DNA of 64,000 bases. Source: Aquimarina sediminis. GTDB lineage: Bacteria; Bacteroidota; Bacteroidia; Flavobacteriales; Flavobacteriaceae. A program made the position numbers and the translations under genes. Within the stretch, counting starts at the first letter, position 1. The number at the start of each line of letters is the position of its first letter. Location of the stretch: assembly GCF_002895435.1 (NCBI RefSeq), contig NZ_POYJ01000002.1, forward strand, positions 682,001-746,000, given 5' to 3'. Positions 1-7,905 of this stretch are shown piece after piece. The notes beneath the pieces were generated by a model. That model was not told the DNA's origin and did not search any database. It was given only the letters and a program-made list of their open reading frames with translations.

Positions 1-769
1 ATAGATCTTCTTCATCTACAATAATAGAAGTAAAGGTGTCGTTAAATACATCTCTCAATATAGAGGATGCTCTATTCATTTCACCTAATACTTTTGATGG
101 GTGATGGGCTTTGTGCATTTTTTTGCACATACTTTGCCATCTCCCGATTAGATTTTGTAAATCTTTGTCTAGTTCTGCTACTTTTTTGCCTTCTGCTACA
201 GTACGAACGATAATGCCAAAACCTTTAGGCTTAATACTTTTTACAAGCCGTTTTAAACGTTCTTTTTCTTCTGAGGATTCTATTTTTTGAGAAATAGAAA
301 TTCTATTTGAAAAAGGAACCAAAACAATATATCTACCGGCAATCGAAAGCTCTGAGCTAATTCGAGGGCCTTTGGTAGATATAGGTTCTTTTACTATCTG
401 TACTAATAGTGATTGATTCGACTTCAACACATTGGTAATAGTACCATGTTTGTCAATGTCGTTCTCTACAGGAAAATCCTTAAGAGAGTAATTTTTTAAT
501 TTACCTGTGCTTACACGTTTTATGAATTTAAGTAAAGAAGATACTTGAGGACCTAGATCATGATAATGCAAAAAAGCATCTTTCTCATAGCCAACATCTA
601 CAAATGCGGCATTAAGACCTGGGACAGATTTACGAATTTTGGCAATAAATATATCACCTACTGCAAAATCACTATCGTCTTCTTCCTTATGTAATTCAAT
701 TAGTTTTCCATCCTTTAGTAAGGCAAAATCTGTAGAGGAACCTGACCTAATGATCAATTCTTTGTTCAC
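1..769 (-). CDS. Ribonuclease E/G family protein, N-terminal part (runs off the window)
   Basis: Endoribonuclease of the RNase E/G (CafA/Rng) family, which processes rRNA and starts mRNA decay in the cytoplasm. About 256 residues are visible and the frame is open to the window edge. The start is the GTG at 769, giving an N-terminus NKELIIRSGSS, followed by an S1 RNA-binding region at about residues 35-125 (AVGDIFIAKI, then LNAAFVDVGYEKDAFLHYHDL). The part that follows (GPRISSELSIAGRYIVLVPF) is typical of the family. The catalytic DNase I-like half lies outside the window. It lies downstream of the small basic ORF and the HU gene on the same strand, a common Bacteroidota arrangement. I translated this reading frame directly from the sequence. 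Confidence 0.93.
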   Translation of the reverse strand, partial: MNKELIIRSGSSTDFALLKDGKLIELHKEEDDSDFAVGDIFIAKIRKSVPGLNAAFVDVGYEKDAFLHYHDLGPQVSSLLKFIKRVSTGKLKNYSLKDFPVENDIDKHGTITNVLKSNQSLLVQIVKEPISTKGPRISSELSIAGRYIVLVPFSNRISISQKIESSEEKERLKRLVKSIKPKGFGIIVRTVAEGKKVAELDKDLQNLIGRWQSMCKKMHKAHHPSKVLGEMNRASSILRDVFNDTFTSIIVDEEDL

Positions 770-787
770 TCTGATTAGATTTTTATC

Positions 788-801
788 CCGATAACAATCG
801 G
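788..801 (-). promoter_or_regulatory. Small palindrome in the leader of the RNase E/G gene
   Basis: CCGAT and ATCGG flank an AACA loop (788-792 and 797-801), about 19 bases upstream of the GTG start at 769. It is a perfect five-pair hairpin in otherwise AT-rich DNA. In E. coli RNase E autoregulates through its own 5' leader; whether this hairpin has such a role is only conjecture. Confidence 0.3.
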
Positions 802-915
802 AATGGATTAAACAATTTTTCACAGGAATTTTAATAATTCCGTTGAAATAAAACTTGCATATTGGTAGTGAATATGATGTTTTACTTCGATTTCAAAGAA
901 CTTAACTTTTTAAAT

Positions 916-940
916 AAAAAAAGTAGTTAGAAACTACTTT
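916..940 (-). terminator. Intrinsic terminator after the 29-residue basic protein gene
   Basis: AAAGTAGTT (920-928) and AACTACTTT (932-940) form a nine-pair stem with a three-base loop. On the minus strand it is followed by a run of T (the A run at 916-922). The stop codon of the small basic gene (934-936) lies inside the stem, so the terminator begins within the coding sequence. Confidence 0.7.
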
Positions 941-1023
941 TTCTTATGGCGGTTGGCTCTTCTTCTCTTTTTTCGCTTGTGCGTAGCTACCTTGTGTCTT
1001 TTGCGTTTTTTACCACTTGGCAT
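934..1023 (-). CDS. 29-residue Lys/Arg-rich putative ribosome-associated protein
   Basis: A very small protein starting MPSGKKRKRHKVATHKR and ending NRHKKK; about 21 of 29 residues are Lys, Arg or His. It has an ATG start, and its stop codon sits inside a strong terminator hairpin. The HU gene lies 25 bases upstream on the same strand. Tiny proteins of this composition recur at this position in Bacteroidota. The composition is that of a ribosomal protein threading through rRNA, and it may be the small extra ribosomal protein described in Flavobacterium ribosomes (bL38), but I cannot confirm that identity from sequence alone. The short length, clear start and tight terminator make it a convincing gene. 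Confidence 0.75.
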   Translation of the reverse strand: MPSGKKRKRHKVATHKRKKRRRANRHKKK

Positions 1024-1048
1024 AGTGTATATTTTTATTTATTATTAT

Positions 1049-1339
1049 TTATTTTACTTCTACGTTAGTCTTTACACCTTCAACAAATACTTTTGCAGGT
1101 TTAAACGCAGGTATATTGTGTGCAGGAATTTTGATAGTTGTGTTCTTAGAAATATTACGGCCTGTTTTTTCTGCTCTGGTTTTGATAATAAAACTACCAA
1201 ATCCTCTAAGGTATACATTATCTCCACTTTCTAGTGAGCTTTTAACCTCTTCCATAAATGTTTCAACCGTTGCTTGAACATCTCCTTTTTCTATTCCCAG
1301 TTTTTCTGAAATTTTTGCTACAATATCTGCTTTAGTCAT
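1049..1339 (-). CDS. HU/IHF family DNA-binding protein
   Basis: Nucleoid protein of 96 residues that would bind and bend DNA as a dimer. It has the family layout: an N-terminal helical part (MTKADIVAKISEKLGI), the GFGSF turn at residues 47-51, and a basic DNA-gripping arm with RNISKNTTIKIPA and PAFKPAK near the C-terminus. Its length is normal for HU. A TATATTTG box lies upstream (1379-1386 read on the minus strand), so this gene and mutY are transcribed divergently. The sequence does not separate an HU from an IHF-type paralogue with certainty, so no symbol is given. Confidence 0.95.
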   Translation of the reverse strand: MTKADIVAKISEKLGIEKGDVQATVETFMEEVKSSLESGDNVYLRGFGSFIIKTRAEKTGRNISKNTTIKIPAHNIPAFKPAKVFVEGVKTNVEVK

Positions 1340-1378
1340 TATAATACCTATTTAGGGGTTTTTAAATTTTCAAGGGGG

Positions 1379-1386
1379 CAAATATA
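1379..1386 (-). promoter_or_regulatory. Bacteroidota -7 box for the HU gene
   Basis: Reads TATATTTG on the minus strand, an exact TAnnTTTG match, 40 bases before the HU start codon. Confidence 0.6.
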
Positions 1387-1442
1387 AGAATTTAAAATCC
1401 AAAATATCAATACTTAAGATGATATTTTCATCTTTAAACGTT

Positions 1443-1450
1443 TAATTTTG
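1443..1450 (+). promoter_or_regulatory. Bacteroidota -7 box for mutY
   Basis: TAATTTTG matches the TAnnTTTG consensus and ends 19 bases before the mutY ATG, implying a very short leader. Confidence 0.55.
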
Positions 1451-1469
1451 CAAAACTTATAATTTTATT

Positions 1470-2525
1470 ATGATTTTTTCTAAAAAACTCATTACGTGGT
1501 ACTTACAAAACAAAAGAGCAATGCCGTGGCGAGAAACCAAAAATCCGTATCACATTTGGCTTAGTGAAATTATACTTCAACAGACAAGAGTGGCGCAAGG
1601 GTTACCTTATTATATGTCATTTGTAGAGGCCTTTCCTACTGTGTTCGATCTGTCCAAAGCAAGTGAAGAAAAAGTGCTTAAACTCTGGCAAGGATTGGGG
1701 TATTATTCTAGAGCAAGAAACTTGCACGCAACAGCAAGATATGTAGCAAATCATTTGAATGGAGTTTTTCCTTCAGATTATAAAGGACTTTTAAAGTTAA
1801 AGGGAGTTGGAGACTATACCGCCAGTGCTATTGCATCTATATGTTATAGAGAAGCAGTTCCTGTGGTAGATGGAAACGTGTATAGGGTGTTATCCAGATA
1901 TTATGGAATCGAAACACCTATTAATAGTACAAATGGAGTAAAAGAGTTTAAAGAATTGGCAATAACATTAATGGATACAGAGGAACCCGATCACTATAAT
2001 CAGGCGATTATGGAATTTGGAGCGCTGCAATGTAAGCCCAAAAATCCATATTGTATTGTTTGTCCTATACAACATGGTTGTGAAGCCCTAAAAAATGGAA
2101 CTGTCGATGTGCTACCAGTTAAACTTAAAAAGTTAAAAATTAAAAAAAGATACTTTAATTATTTGGTATTCACTTTTGGGAATGAACAAACAATAATCCA
2201 GCAAAGAGTTGGTAAGGGGATATGGCAGGGGTTATATGAGTTTCCTTTAATAGAGAGTGCTCATGATGTTGATGTTGATAAAATAATATCTCATACTATT
2301 TTTAATAAGATGGTTTTAAACAATAAGTATGAAATTATACCATATAAGGATGAACCGGTTATTCATAAATTATCTCATCAGCATTTGTATACAAGATTTT
2401 ATATCGTTAAAATGGATAGCACAATAAAAGTGGATGAATCTCAAAGAGAAGTGAGTTTTAAGGAGGTGCATTCATATCCTGTTCCTATTTTGTTAGGTAA
2501 TTTTGTAGATGGTTTTTTTAACTAA
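1470..2525 (+). CDS. mutY: A/G-specific adenine DNA glycosylase MutY
   Basis: Base-excision repair enzyme that removes adenine mispaired with 8-oxoguanine. Its 351 residues show the whole family layout. Catalytic Glu33 lies in SEIILQQT. A helix-hairpin-helix LKGVGDYTASA spans 110-120, with catalytic Asp134 in VVDGNVYR. The iron-sulphur cluster ligands are Cys188, Cys195, Cys198 and Cys204 (spacing 6, 2, 5). A C-terminal NUDIX-like domain from about 225 to 351 reads the 8-oxoG. The gene heads a plus-strand run with ssb, gldE and gldD, an order known in other Flavobacteriia. The ATG at 1470 is the only start that leaves the N-terminus complete. Confidence 0.97.
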   Translation: MIFSKKLITWYLQNKRAMPWRETKNPYHIWLSEIILQQTRVAQGLPYYMSFVEAFPTVFDLSKASEEKVLKLWQGLGYYSRARNLHATARYVANHLNGVFPSDYKGLLKLKGVGDYTASAIASICYREAVPVVDGNVYRVLSRYYGIETPINSTNGVKEFKELAITLMDTEEPDHYNQAIMEFGALQCKPKNPYCIVCPIQHGCEALKNGTVDVLPVKLKKLKIKKRYFNYLVFTFGNEQTIIQQRVGKGIWQGLYEFPLIESAHDVDVDKIISHTIFNKMVLNNKYEIIPYKDEPVIHKLSHQHLYTRFYIVKMDSTIKVDESQREVSFKEVHSYPVPILLGNFVDGFFN

Positions 2526-2715
2526 GTGTTTGGTGTCTTAAAACATAAGTTAAGAAGATGTTTAGATCATTTTTTTATCATTTTTTTATTACATTTACTA
2601 TTCAACAAAGTTATTTATGGATCTCTAAGAAATAAGAAGTATCCTTATAGCGTTATTTATTAAGGATTGTTATTACTTTGTAATTTATAACCTAACAAGA
2701 AATTATAGAATAAGA

Positions 2716-3156
2716 ATGTCTGGAACACTAAATAAGGTAATGTTAATTGGTCATACTGGTGATGAGGTAAAGATGCATTATTTTGAAGGAGGTAATTGTG
2801 TTGGTAGATTTCCTCTTGCTACCAATGATTCTTATGTTAATAAGAGTACGGGAGAGAGAGTAAATACAACAGAGTGGCATAATATTGTCGTGAGAAATAA
2901 AGCTGCAGAAATTTGCGAAAAATACCTTAATAAAGGAGATAAAATTTATATCGAAGGTCGTCTTAAGACTAGAAAATGGCAAGATGAGCAAGGAAAAGAC
3001 AGATATAGTACAGAAATACAATGTACAGATTTTACTTTTCTTACTCCAAAAAACGAGACTGTCTCTGAGCAAAGACCTCAGAATACCCCTGTAAAGAATC
3101 CGCAGGATATTTCAACTAACTCACCAGAGGTAGAAGATGATGACCTTCCCTTCTGA
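2716..3156 (+). CDS. ssb: Single-stranded DNA-binding protein
   Basis: Binds single-stranded DNA during replication, recombination and repair. The 146 residues form an OB fold (about 1-110, with NKVMLIGHTGDEVKMHY, TEWHNIVV and KGDKIYIEGRLKTRKW). A flexible linker follows, then the acidic tip DDDLPF that recruits partner proteins. The length and tip are standard for bacterial SSB. It lies 190 bases after mutY and 24 bases before gldE. The same kind of DDLPF tip occurs on the DUF3127 protein at 31824-32201. Confidence 0.97.
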   Translation: MSGTLNKVMLIGHTGDEVKMHYFEGGNCVGRFPLATNDSYVNKSTGERVNTTEWHNIVVRNKAAEICEKYLNKGDKIYIEGRLKTRKWQDEQGKDRYSTEIQCTDFTFLTPKNETVSEQRPQNTPVKNPQDISTNSPEVEDDDLPF

Positions 3157-3180
3157 TATGTTTAACTAAAGAAAGATAAT

Positions 3181-4512
3181 TTGGACCCTGATCCTGAACC
3201 TTTATTTATTTTATTACTTGTTTTTGATATTGCACAAACCATTAATTTGATTGCACTTCTAGTGTTGCTAGTTTTTTCTGCATTGATATCCGGTAGTGAA
3301 GTGGCTTTGTTTTCGTTAACACCTACAGATCTTAAGGATGAAGAAAACAGCTCTAAAAACCTTAAAATTGTATCAAGATTATTAGATAATCCTAAGAAAT
3401 TATTGGCTACAATATTAGTGGCAAATAATTTTATCAATATAGCAATAGTGTTGCTTTTTGATTCATTAGGGAAAGTGTATTTTAAAGATCTTGATTATGT
3501 TTGGTTAGGGGTAATAAATGTAAGGTTTGTTGTAGAAGTTGGTGTTGCTGCCTTTTTGATTTTACTATTTGGTGAGATTTTGCCAAAACTGTATGCAAGC
3601 AGAAATAGAGTAAAGTTTGCCAAGTTTATGGCTCGCCCACTTAGAGTACTGGATTGGATTATTTCTCCTTTTAGTTTGCCAATGAGAAGCATTACGGTTA
3701 GAATACATAATAGATTAGGAAAACAAAAATCTAATTTAAGTGTGGATCAACTATCTCAAGCATTAGAGTTAACCTCGGATAATGATACAACCGATGAAGA
3801 GAAGAAAATATTAGAAGGTATTGTTTCCTTTGGAAATACAGATACTAAACAAGTAATGCGCCCTCGGATGGAGATTTTTGCATTAAGTAGTGTGGCTTCT
3901 TATAAAGTGATACTCCCTGAGATTATTGAAAATGGGTATTCCCGTATTCCTGTTTATGAAGATAGTATTGATAAGGTTATAGGGATTCTATATGTAAAAG
4001 ACCTTTTGCCTCATATTAATGAGATATCTTTTGATTGGACAGCTATATTGAGAGAGCCGTATTTTGTACCAGAGAATAAGAAATTAGATGACCTGCTTAA
4101 TAGTTTTAAAGACAAAAAAAACCATCTGGCAATTGTAGTAGATGAATATGGAGGAACAAGCGGTTTGATTTCATTAGAAGATATTATAGAAGAAATTGTT
4201 GGGGATATTAGTGATGAGTTTGATGATGAAGATTTGATATTTTCCAAATTAGATGACCAAAACTATGTTTTTGAAGGTAGAACTCCTTTAAAGGATTTTT
4301 ATAAAGTCTTAAAGATGGAAGACAGTAGTATTTTTGAAGAAAAGAAAGGTGATGCAGAAACTATTGCCGGATTGCTGCTTGAGATGTCGGGGAGTTTTCC
4401 AAAACGAGGCGAGATTATAACTCTAAATCAATATTCATTTAAGATAGAATCATTAGATAACAAACGAATAAAACAAGTGAAATTAACGATTAATGAGAAA
4501 GAGGGTAATTAG
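3181..4512 (+). CDS. gldE: Gliding motility-associated protein GldE (DUF21/CBS/CorC family)
   Basis: Membrane protein of 443 residues related to the HlyC/CorC transporter-associated family. Order: hydrophobic DUF21 segment with several membrane spans (about 10-150, including SALISGSEVALFSLTP), a CBS pair (about 205-335, with VMRPRMEIFALS and DEYGGTSGLISLEDIIEEIVGDI), and a CorC_HlyC C-terminal domain (about 350-435). In Flavobacterium, GldE supports GldD and thereby gliding and T9SS function. The start appears to be TTG at 3181 (TTG-GAC-CCT), because the first in-frame ATG would remove most of the membrane segment. It overlaps gldD by 20 bases. Confidence 0.93.
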   Translation: MDPDPEPLFILLLVFDIAQTINLIALLVLLVFSALISGSEVALFSLTPTDLKDEENSSKNLKIVSRLLDNPKKLLATILVANNFINIAIVLLFDSLGKVYFKDLDYVWLGVINVRFVVEVGVAAFLILLFGEILPKLYASRNRVKFAKFMARPLRVLDWIISPFSLPMRSITVRIHNRLGKQKSNLSVDQLSQALELTSDNDTTDEEKKILEGIVSFGNTDTKQVMRPRMEIFALSSVASYKVILPEIIENGYSRIPVYEDSIDKVIGILYVKDLLPHINEISFDWTAILREPYFVPENKKLDDLLNSFKDKKNHLAIVVDEYGGTSGLISLEDIIEEIVGDISDEFDDEDLIFSKLDDQNYVFEGRTPLKDFYKVLKMEDSSIFEEKKGDAETIAGLLLEMSGSFPKRGEIITLNQYSFKIESLDNKRIKQVKLTINEKEGN

Positions 4513-5065
4513 ATTTTTTTTGATAGCGAGTATGTTGGTTGCCTTTTCATGCGGAGGAGAAGTGTTGCCTAAACCTGAAGGAATGCTACGATTAAGCTAT
4601 CCCGCTCCCAAGTACAAAGAAGTGTCATTGTCATGCCCTTATCTTTTTGATAAAAACGAATTTTCAAAACTTCAAGAAGCTCGAATAAACAGAAAATGCT
4701 GGTATAACCTGGATTATAAGAGGTTAAATGCAACAATGTATATTTCTTATTTCGAAATAAATAACAATCTGGATTCTTTACTTAGAGATGCTCAGAATCT
4801 TACTCAAGAACACGTAATTAAGGCAGATGAAATTATTCAAACGCCTTATGCAAATGAGGAAAATAGGGTTTACGGAGTTTTTTACGAAGTATCTGGAGAT
4901 GCGGCATCTCAATCCCAGTTTTATGCTACTGATAGTGTGAGTCATTTTGTGGTTGGGTCAATATATTTTAAAGTAAAACCCAATTATGATTCGATTCTTC
5001 CTGCTGCTAATTATTTGCGTAATGATATGAGGCATCTTATGGAGACCCTTCGTTGGAAAGAATAG
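4493..5065 (+). CDS. gldD: Gliding motility lipoprotein GldD
   Basis: A 190-residue lipoprotein needed for gliding and T9SS in Flavobacteriia. It has a basic N-terminus, a hydrophobic signal and the lipobox cysteine in VAFSCGGEV (about residue 20). A conserved segment follows, PKPEGMLRLSYPAPKY, which is characteristic of GldD. The start lies inside the end of gldE (20-base overlap), so the two are probably translationally coupled. Function is assigned from family similarity together with the gldE neighbour. Confidence 0.94.
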   Translation: MRKRVIRFFLIASMLVAFSCGGEVLPKPEGMLRLSYPAPKYKEVSLSCPYLFDKNEFSKLQEARINRKCWYNLDYKRLNATMYISYFEINNNLDSLLRDAQNLTQEHVIKADEIIQTPYANEENRVYGVFYEVSGDAASQSQFYATDSVSHFVVGSIYFKVKPNYDSILPAANYLRNDMRHLMETLRWKE

Positions 5066-5158
5066 GAGTGCTTAAATAGACCTGCTTAGTTAATTTTATT
5101 CCAAAGTTACTCTGGCTCAATTATAATTTTATCACTTTTGCAATTTATTTTTAATATA

Positions 5159-6034
5159 ATGCAAAGTACTAAGCAAAAATGGATATATCTGGCGGTGCTA
5201 TCTCTTGTATGGGGTAGTTCATTTATTCTTATTAAAAAGTCTTTAATAGGACTTACTCCAATGCAATTAGGAGCGATAAGGACACTTTTTGCTGCAGCAT
5301 TTTTGTTTTTAATCGGTTTTAGAAGCATGAAGACTATTGCGGTTTCCGATTGGAAATGGATAACAATATCTGGCTTTATGGGAACTTTTATTCCTGCATT
5401 TCTATTTGCCTTTGCAGAAACAGAAATCGATAGCGGTATTGCATCTATACTTAATTCAACAACACCTTTGATTACTTTGATATTAGGAGTAGTGATTTTT
5501 TCTGTGAGGTTTAATAAAAATCAATTTGTAGGGGTGATTGTTGGTTTAATGGGTTGTCTTGCTTTGATATTAGAGGGGGCTTCTGTAAACCCTAATCAAA
5601 ATTATTGGTATGCACTTTTAGTTCTTTGTGCTTCCTTGTGTTATGCAATAAACGTAAATATTATTAAAAGGTATATGCAGCATATACCCCCATTGGCAAT
5701 CGCTAATGGAAATTTTATTGTGTTGGTTATTCCTGCAATAATAGTATTGTATTTTTCAGGCTTTTTTAAAGCCGAGATTATTTCTGAACCAAAGGTGCAT
5801 ACCAGTTTAATGTACATTTCTATACTTGCTGTAATAGGGACAGGGATTGCCAAGGTGTTGTTCAATAAGCTGGTGCAAATTAGTACTCCTGTGTTTGCAA
5901 GTTCAGTAACTTATACTATTCCTATTGTAGCACTATTGTGGGGAGTATTGGATAATGAGAAATTTACTTTTTATCAAGTACTTGCTTCTGGAGTTATTAT
6001 TTTTGGAGTATACTTGTCAAATAGACGCAAGTAG
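5159..6034 (+). CDS. EamA/DMT family transporter
   Basis: Integral membrane protein of 291 residues with about ten hydrophobic segments in two repeated EamA halves, the drug/metabolite transporter layout. Family-like motifs are LVWGSSFILIKKSL near the N-terminus and AIRTLFAAAFLF in the first half. The second half ends in VLASGVIIFGVYLSNRRK. I place the start at the ATG at 5159; an upstream in-frame TTG at 5138 would add seven residues. The substrate cannot be told from sequence. It follows gldD by 93 bases on the same strand. Confidence 0.9.
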   Translation: MQSTKQKWIYLAVLSLVWGSSFILIKKSLIGLTPMQLGAIRTLFAAAFLFLIGFRSMKTIAVSDWKWITISGFMGTFIPAFLFAFAETEIDSGIASILNSTTPLITLILGVVIFSVRFNKNQFVGVIVGLMGCLALILEGASVNPNQNYWYALLVLCASLCYAINVNIIKRYMQHIPPLAIANGNFIVLVIPAIIVLYFSGFFKAEIISEPKVHTSLMYISILAVIGTGIAKVLFNKLVQISTPVFASSVTYTIPIVALLWGVLDNEKFTFYQVLASGVIIFGVYLSNRRK

Positions 6035-6132
6035 GTGTGTAGTGTTCTGTAAAACAATAAATTAACAGGGATTTAAGGCTAAGAAACTCTTAATTTTCAT
6101 ACTTTTAAGAAAGAATCTTAAAGAAAAAAGAG

Positions 6133-6606
6133 ATGAAAAAGTCAACTGTTCCCGTTAGATATGGTGTCCTGATTGCTATTGGGCTTATTGCTTATTTTTT
6201 AATTCTCTCTTTAATAGGGATGCAAACTAAGCCTGTCTTTAGTATTGGTAATGGTGTCATTGTGGCTTTTGGACTATATATGGCTTTGAAAAATTATAAA
6301 ATAGAAAAAGGAAAGAACTTTGATTACCAGAAAGGCTTTACTGCAGGTCTTTTTACCGGATTTAATGCCACTATCCTTTTTACGATATTTTTTGCAATCT
6401 ATGTTACAAATATCAATACTGATTTCTTGCCAGAGATGCTGGCTAATTGGAGTTCACATTACCATGTAGGGGTAGGTATTGTCGTATTTGTTGCTGCAAT
6501 TATGGGCTTTGCTACTACTTTTGTACTGACCTTGTCTTTTATGCAATTATTTAAAGAAAGCTGGAATCCTAAAAAAAACCAAAAATCCCGCCCTATAGAG
6601 GTGTAA
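6133..6606 (+). CDS. DUF4199 domain membrane protein
   Basis: A 157-residue protein with about four transmembrane segments (near 12-30, 38-52, 72-95 and 112-140) and a basic C-terminus. The layout, with YGVLIAIGLIAYFLILSL at the start and a KGFTAGLFTGFNATILF segment in the middle, matches the DUF4199 family, common in Bacteroidota and of unknown function. In many relatives such genes sit near glycosyltransferase or isoprenoid genes; here it lies between a transporter and rplU, so context gives no hint. Confidence 0.8.
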   Translation: MKKSTVPVRYGVLIAIGLIAYFLILSLIGMQTKPVFSIGNGVIVAFGLYMALKNYKIEKGKNFDYQKGFTAGLFTGFNATILFTIFFAIYVTNINTDFLPEMLANWSSHYHVGVGIVVFVAAIMGFATTFVLTLSFMQLFKESWNPKKNQKSRPIEV

Positions 6607-6611
6607 AATAT

Positions 6612-6641
6612 TTGTCATTTAATTAATTAGCAGTATATTTG
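6612..6641 (+). promoter_or_regulatory. rplU-rpmA promoter (TTG, 19-base spacer, TATATTTG)
   Basis: A textbook Bacteroidota promoter: TTG at 6612-6614, a 19-base spacer, then TATATTTG at 6634-6641. The predicted leader before rplU is about 58 bases long. Confidence 0.8.
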
Positions 6642-6647
6642 CACCCG

Positions 6648-6662
6648 CCTATGAAAAATAGG
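6648..6662 (+). promoter_or_regulatory. Hairpin at the 5' end of the rplU leader
   Basis: CCTAT and ATAGG flank GAAAA (6648-6652 and 6658-6662), starting within about ten bases of the expected transcript start. Ribosomal protein operons often carry autoregulatory leaders; this one is a candidate only. Confidence 0.35.
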
Positions 6663-6706
6663 TAAGTTCTTTTTATTTAAAAAAATAATTAATTAAACGT
6701 TACGCT

Positions 6707-7246
6707 ATGTACGCAATTGTAGAGATAGCAGGGCAGCAATTTAAGGTTGCAAAAGACCAAAAAGTATTTGTACACCGTTTAGCAGGAGAAGAAGGAGACA
6801 CAGTTTCTTTTGATAAAGTTCTTCTTGCAGCAGATGGTGAAAACATTACTTTAGGCGCCCCAGCTATAGATGGAGCTCAAGTAGGGGCAAAAATCACAAG
6901 ACACCTGAAAGGTGATAAAGTTATTGTTTTCAAGAAAAAGAGACGTAAAGGATACCGTGTTAAAAACGGTCATCGTCAATCTCTTACAGAAATCGTTATT
7001 GAAAGCATTGTAACTTCTGGAGCTAAGAAAGCAGCTCCTAAGAAAGAAACTAAAAAAGCTGAACCGAAAAAAGATTCTGCACCAAAAGCCGAAACTAAAG
7101 CAGTTCCAAAAAAAGAGCAAGCAGGAACTGAGGATTTAGGCACAAAAACAGTGGCTGAATTGAAGGATTTAGCTAAAGCTAAAGGGATTTCTGGAATTTC
7201 TTCTATGAAGAAAGCAGAATTAATCGAAGCTTTACAAGGAAAATAA
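6707..7246 (+). CDS. rplU: 50S ribosomal protein L21 (bL21) with a C-terminal extension
   Basis: Ribosomal large-subunit protein. The canonical L21 part spans about residues 1-103: MYAIVEIAGQQFKVAKDQ, the basic KKKRRKGYRVKNGHRQ and LTEIVIESI. It continues with a low-complexity Lys/Ala/Pro/Glu linker (about 105-143). The protein ends in a 35-residue helical segment, TVAELKDLAKAKGISGISSM and KKAELIEAL, that resembles SAP, HeH or Rho N-terminal nucleic-acid-binding motifs. At 179 residues it is much longer than the usual 100-105. Followed by rpmA after 53 bases in the classic L21-L27 pair. Confidence 0.96.
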   Translation: MYAIVEIAGQQFKVAKDQKVFVHRLAGEEGDTVSFDKVLLAADGENITLGAPAIDGAQVGAKITRHLKGDKVIVFKKKRRKGYRVKNGHRQSLTEIVIESIVTSGAKKAAPKKETKKAEPKKDSAPKAETKAVPKKEQAGTEDLGTKTVAELKDLAKAKGISGISSMKKAELIEALQGK

Positions 7247-7299
7247 TTAGGATAGCAGGAATATCCCTGTTAGTATTAACAATATAAAACCGAAAGAAA

Positions 7300-7560
7300 A
7301 TGGCTCATAAAAAAGGAGTTGGTAGTTCGAAAAACGGTAGAGAATCAGAATCGAAACGCTTAGGTGTAAAGATATTTGGTGGACAAGCTGCCGTGGCTGG
7401 TAACATCATTGTAAGACAAAGAGGTACAGCCCACAAGCCAGGAGAGAATGTGTATGCAGGTAAAGATCATACACTACATGCAAAAGTAGATGGTTTGGTA
7501 AAGTTTACTAAAAAGAAAGACAATAAATCCTATGTTTCTATAATTCCATTTGAAGCATAA
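7300..7560 (+). CDS. rpmA: 50S ribosomal protein L27 (bL27)
   Basis: Ribosomal protein whose N-terminal tail reaches toward the peptidyl transferase centre. The 86 residues begin [20 protein letters not shown] with the usual [15 protein letters not shown] core and [12 protein letters not shown]. There is no N-terminal propeptide of the kind cleaved in Firmicutes, which fits Bacteroidota. It forms an operon with rplU and is followed by a strong terminator. Confidence 0.97.
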   Translation: MAHKKGVGSSKNGRESESKRLGVKIFGGQAAVAGNIIVRQRGTAHKPGENVYAGKDHTLHAKVDGLVKFTKKKDNKSYVSIIPFEA

Positions 7561-7590
7561 AGGATCTTTCCTTTGTAATATAAATAAATG

Positions 7591-7621
7591 ACCCTTTTCA
7601 GCAATGAAAAGGGTTTTTTTT
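7591..7621 (+). terminator. Intrinsic terminator after rpmA
   Basis: ACCCTTTTC (7591-7599) pairs with GAAAAGGGT (7606-7614) and is followed by a run of eight T, ending at 7621. Confidence 0.9.
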
Positions 7622-7827
7622 GTGAAAATGAACTATATGCTTCAGGGTGCCTGATAAGTAACTCTGTAGAAGGCTTGATTTTAGAATATGAATACTATAT
7701 GGAAATGACCTGCTAAGAGAAGGGATTGTCAGGTGATGAAATCAAAACAATCTTTTTCCAAGGGGTTTATCTATAGGAAAAATGGTTATAGTTATTTGTA
7801 TTTGTTCAATACAATGGTTTCAAAATA
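7622..7827. other. Intergenic stretch between the rpmA and ahcY terminators
   Basis: About 200 AT-rich bases lie between two convergent operons, each closed by its own hairpin. A 30-codon frame beginning at the ATG at 7736 (MKSKQSFSKG) is open but has no independent support. I see no other feature. Confidence 0.5.
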
Positions 7828-7861
7828 AAAAGTCCTTATCGTTTAAATGATAAGGACTTTT
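7828..7861. terminator. Terminator downstream of ahcY (bidirectional hairpin)
   Basis: AAAAGTCCTTATC (7828-7840) and GATAAGGACTTTT (7849-7861) form a perfect thirteen-pair stem with an eight-base loop. On the minus strand it lies 45 bases past the ahcY stop and continues into TTTTATTTT. It could also stop plus-strand readthrough. Confidence 0.85.
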
Positions 7862-7905
7862 GTTTGTGGTACTATTCGAAATGCTATATTTCTATAGCTC
7901 TAAAT

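Noticed and set aside
953..1234. Plus-strand open frame of 93 codons opposite the HU and small basic genes
   Set aside because: Shadow of two well-supported minus-strand genes; its translation is low-complexity and hydrophobic without family features.
2526..2715. Region upstream of ssb examined for a riboswitch or tRNA
   Set aside because: Only AT-rich DNA with a near-consensus TTACTTTG box; no conserved element seen.
7736..7828. 30-codon frame MKSKQSFSKG between rpmA and ahcY
   Set aside because: Lies between two terminators, and the stop merges into the terminator; no support beyond being open.
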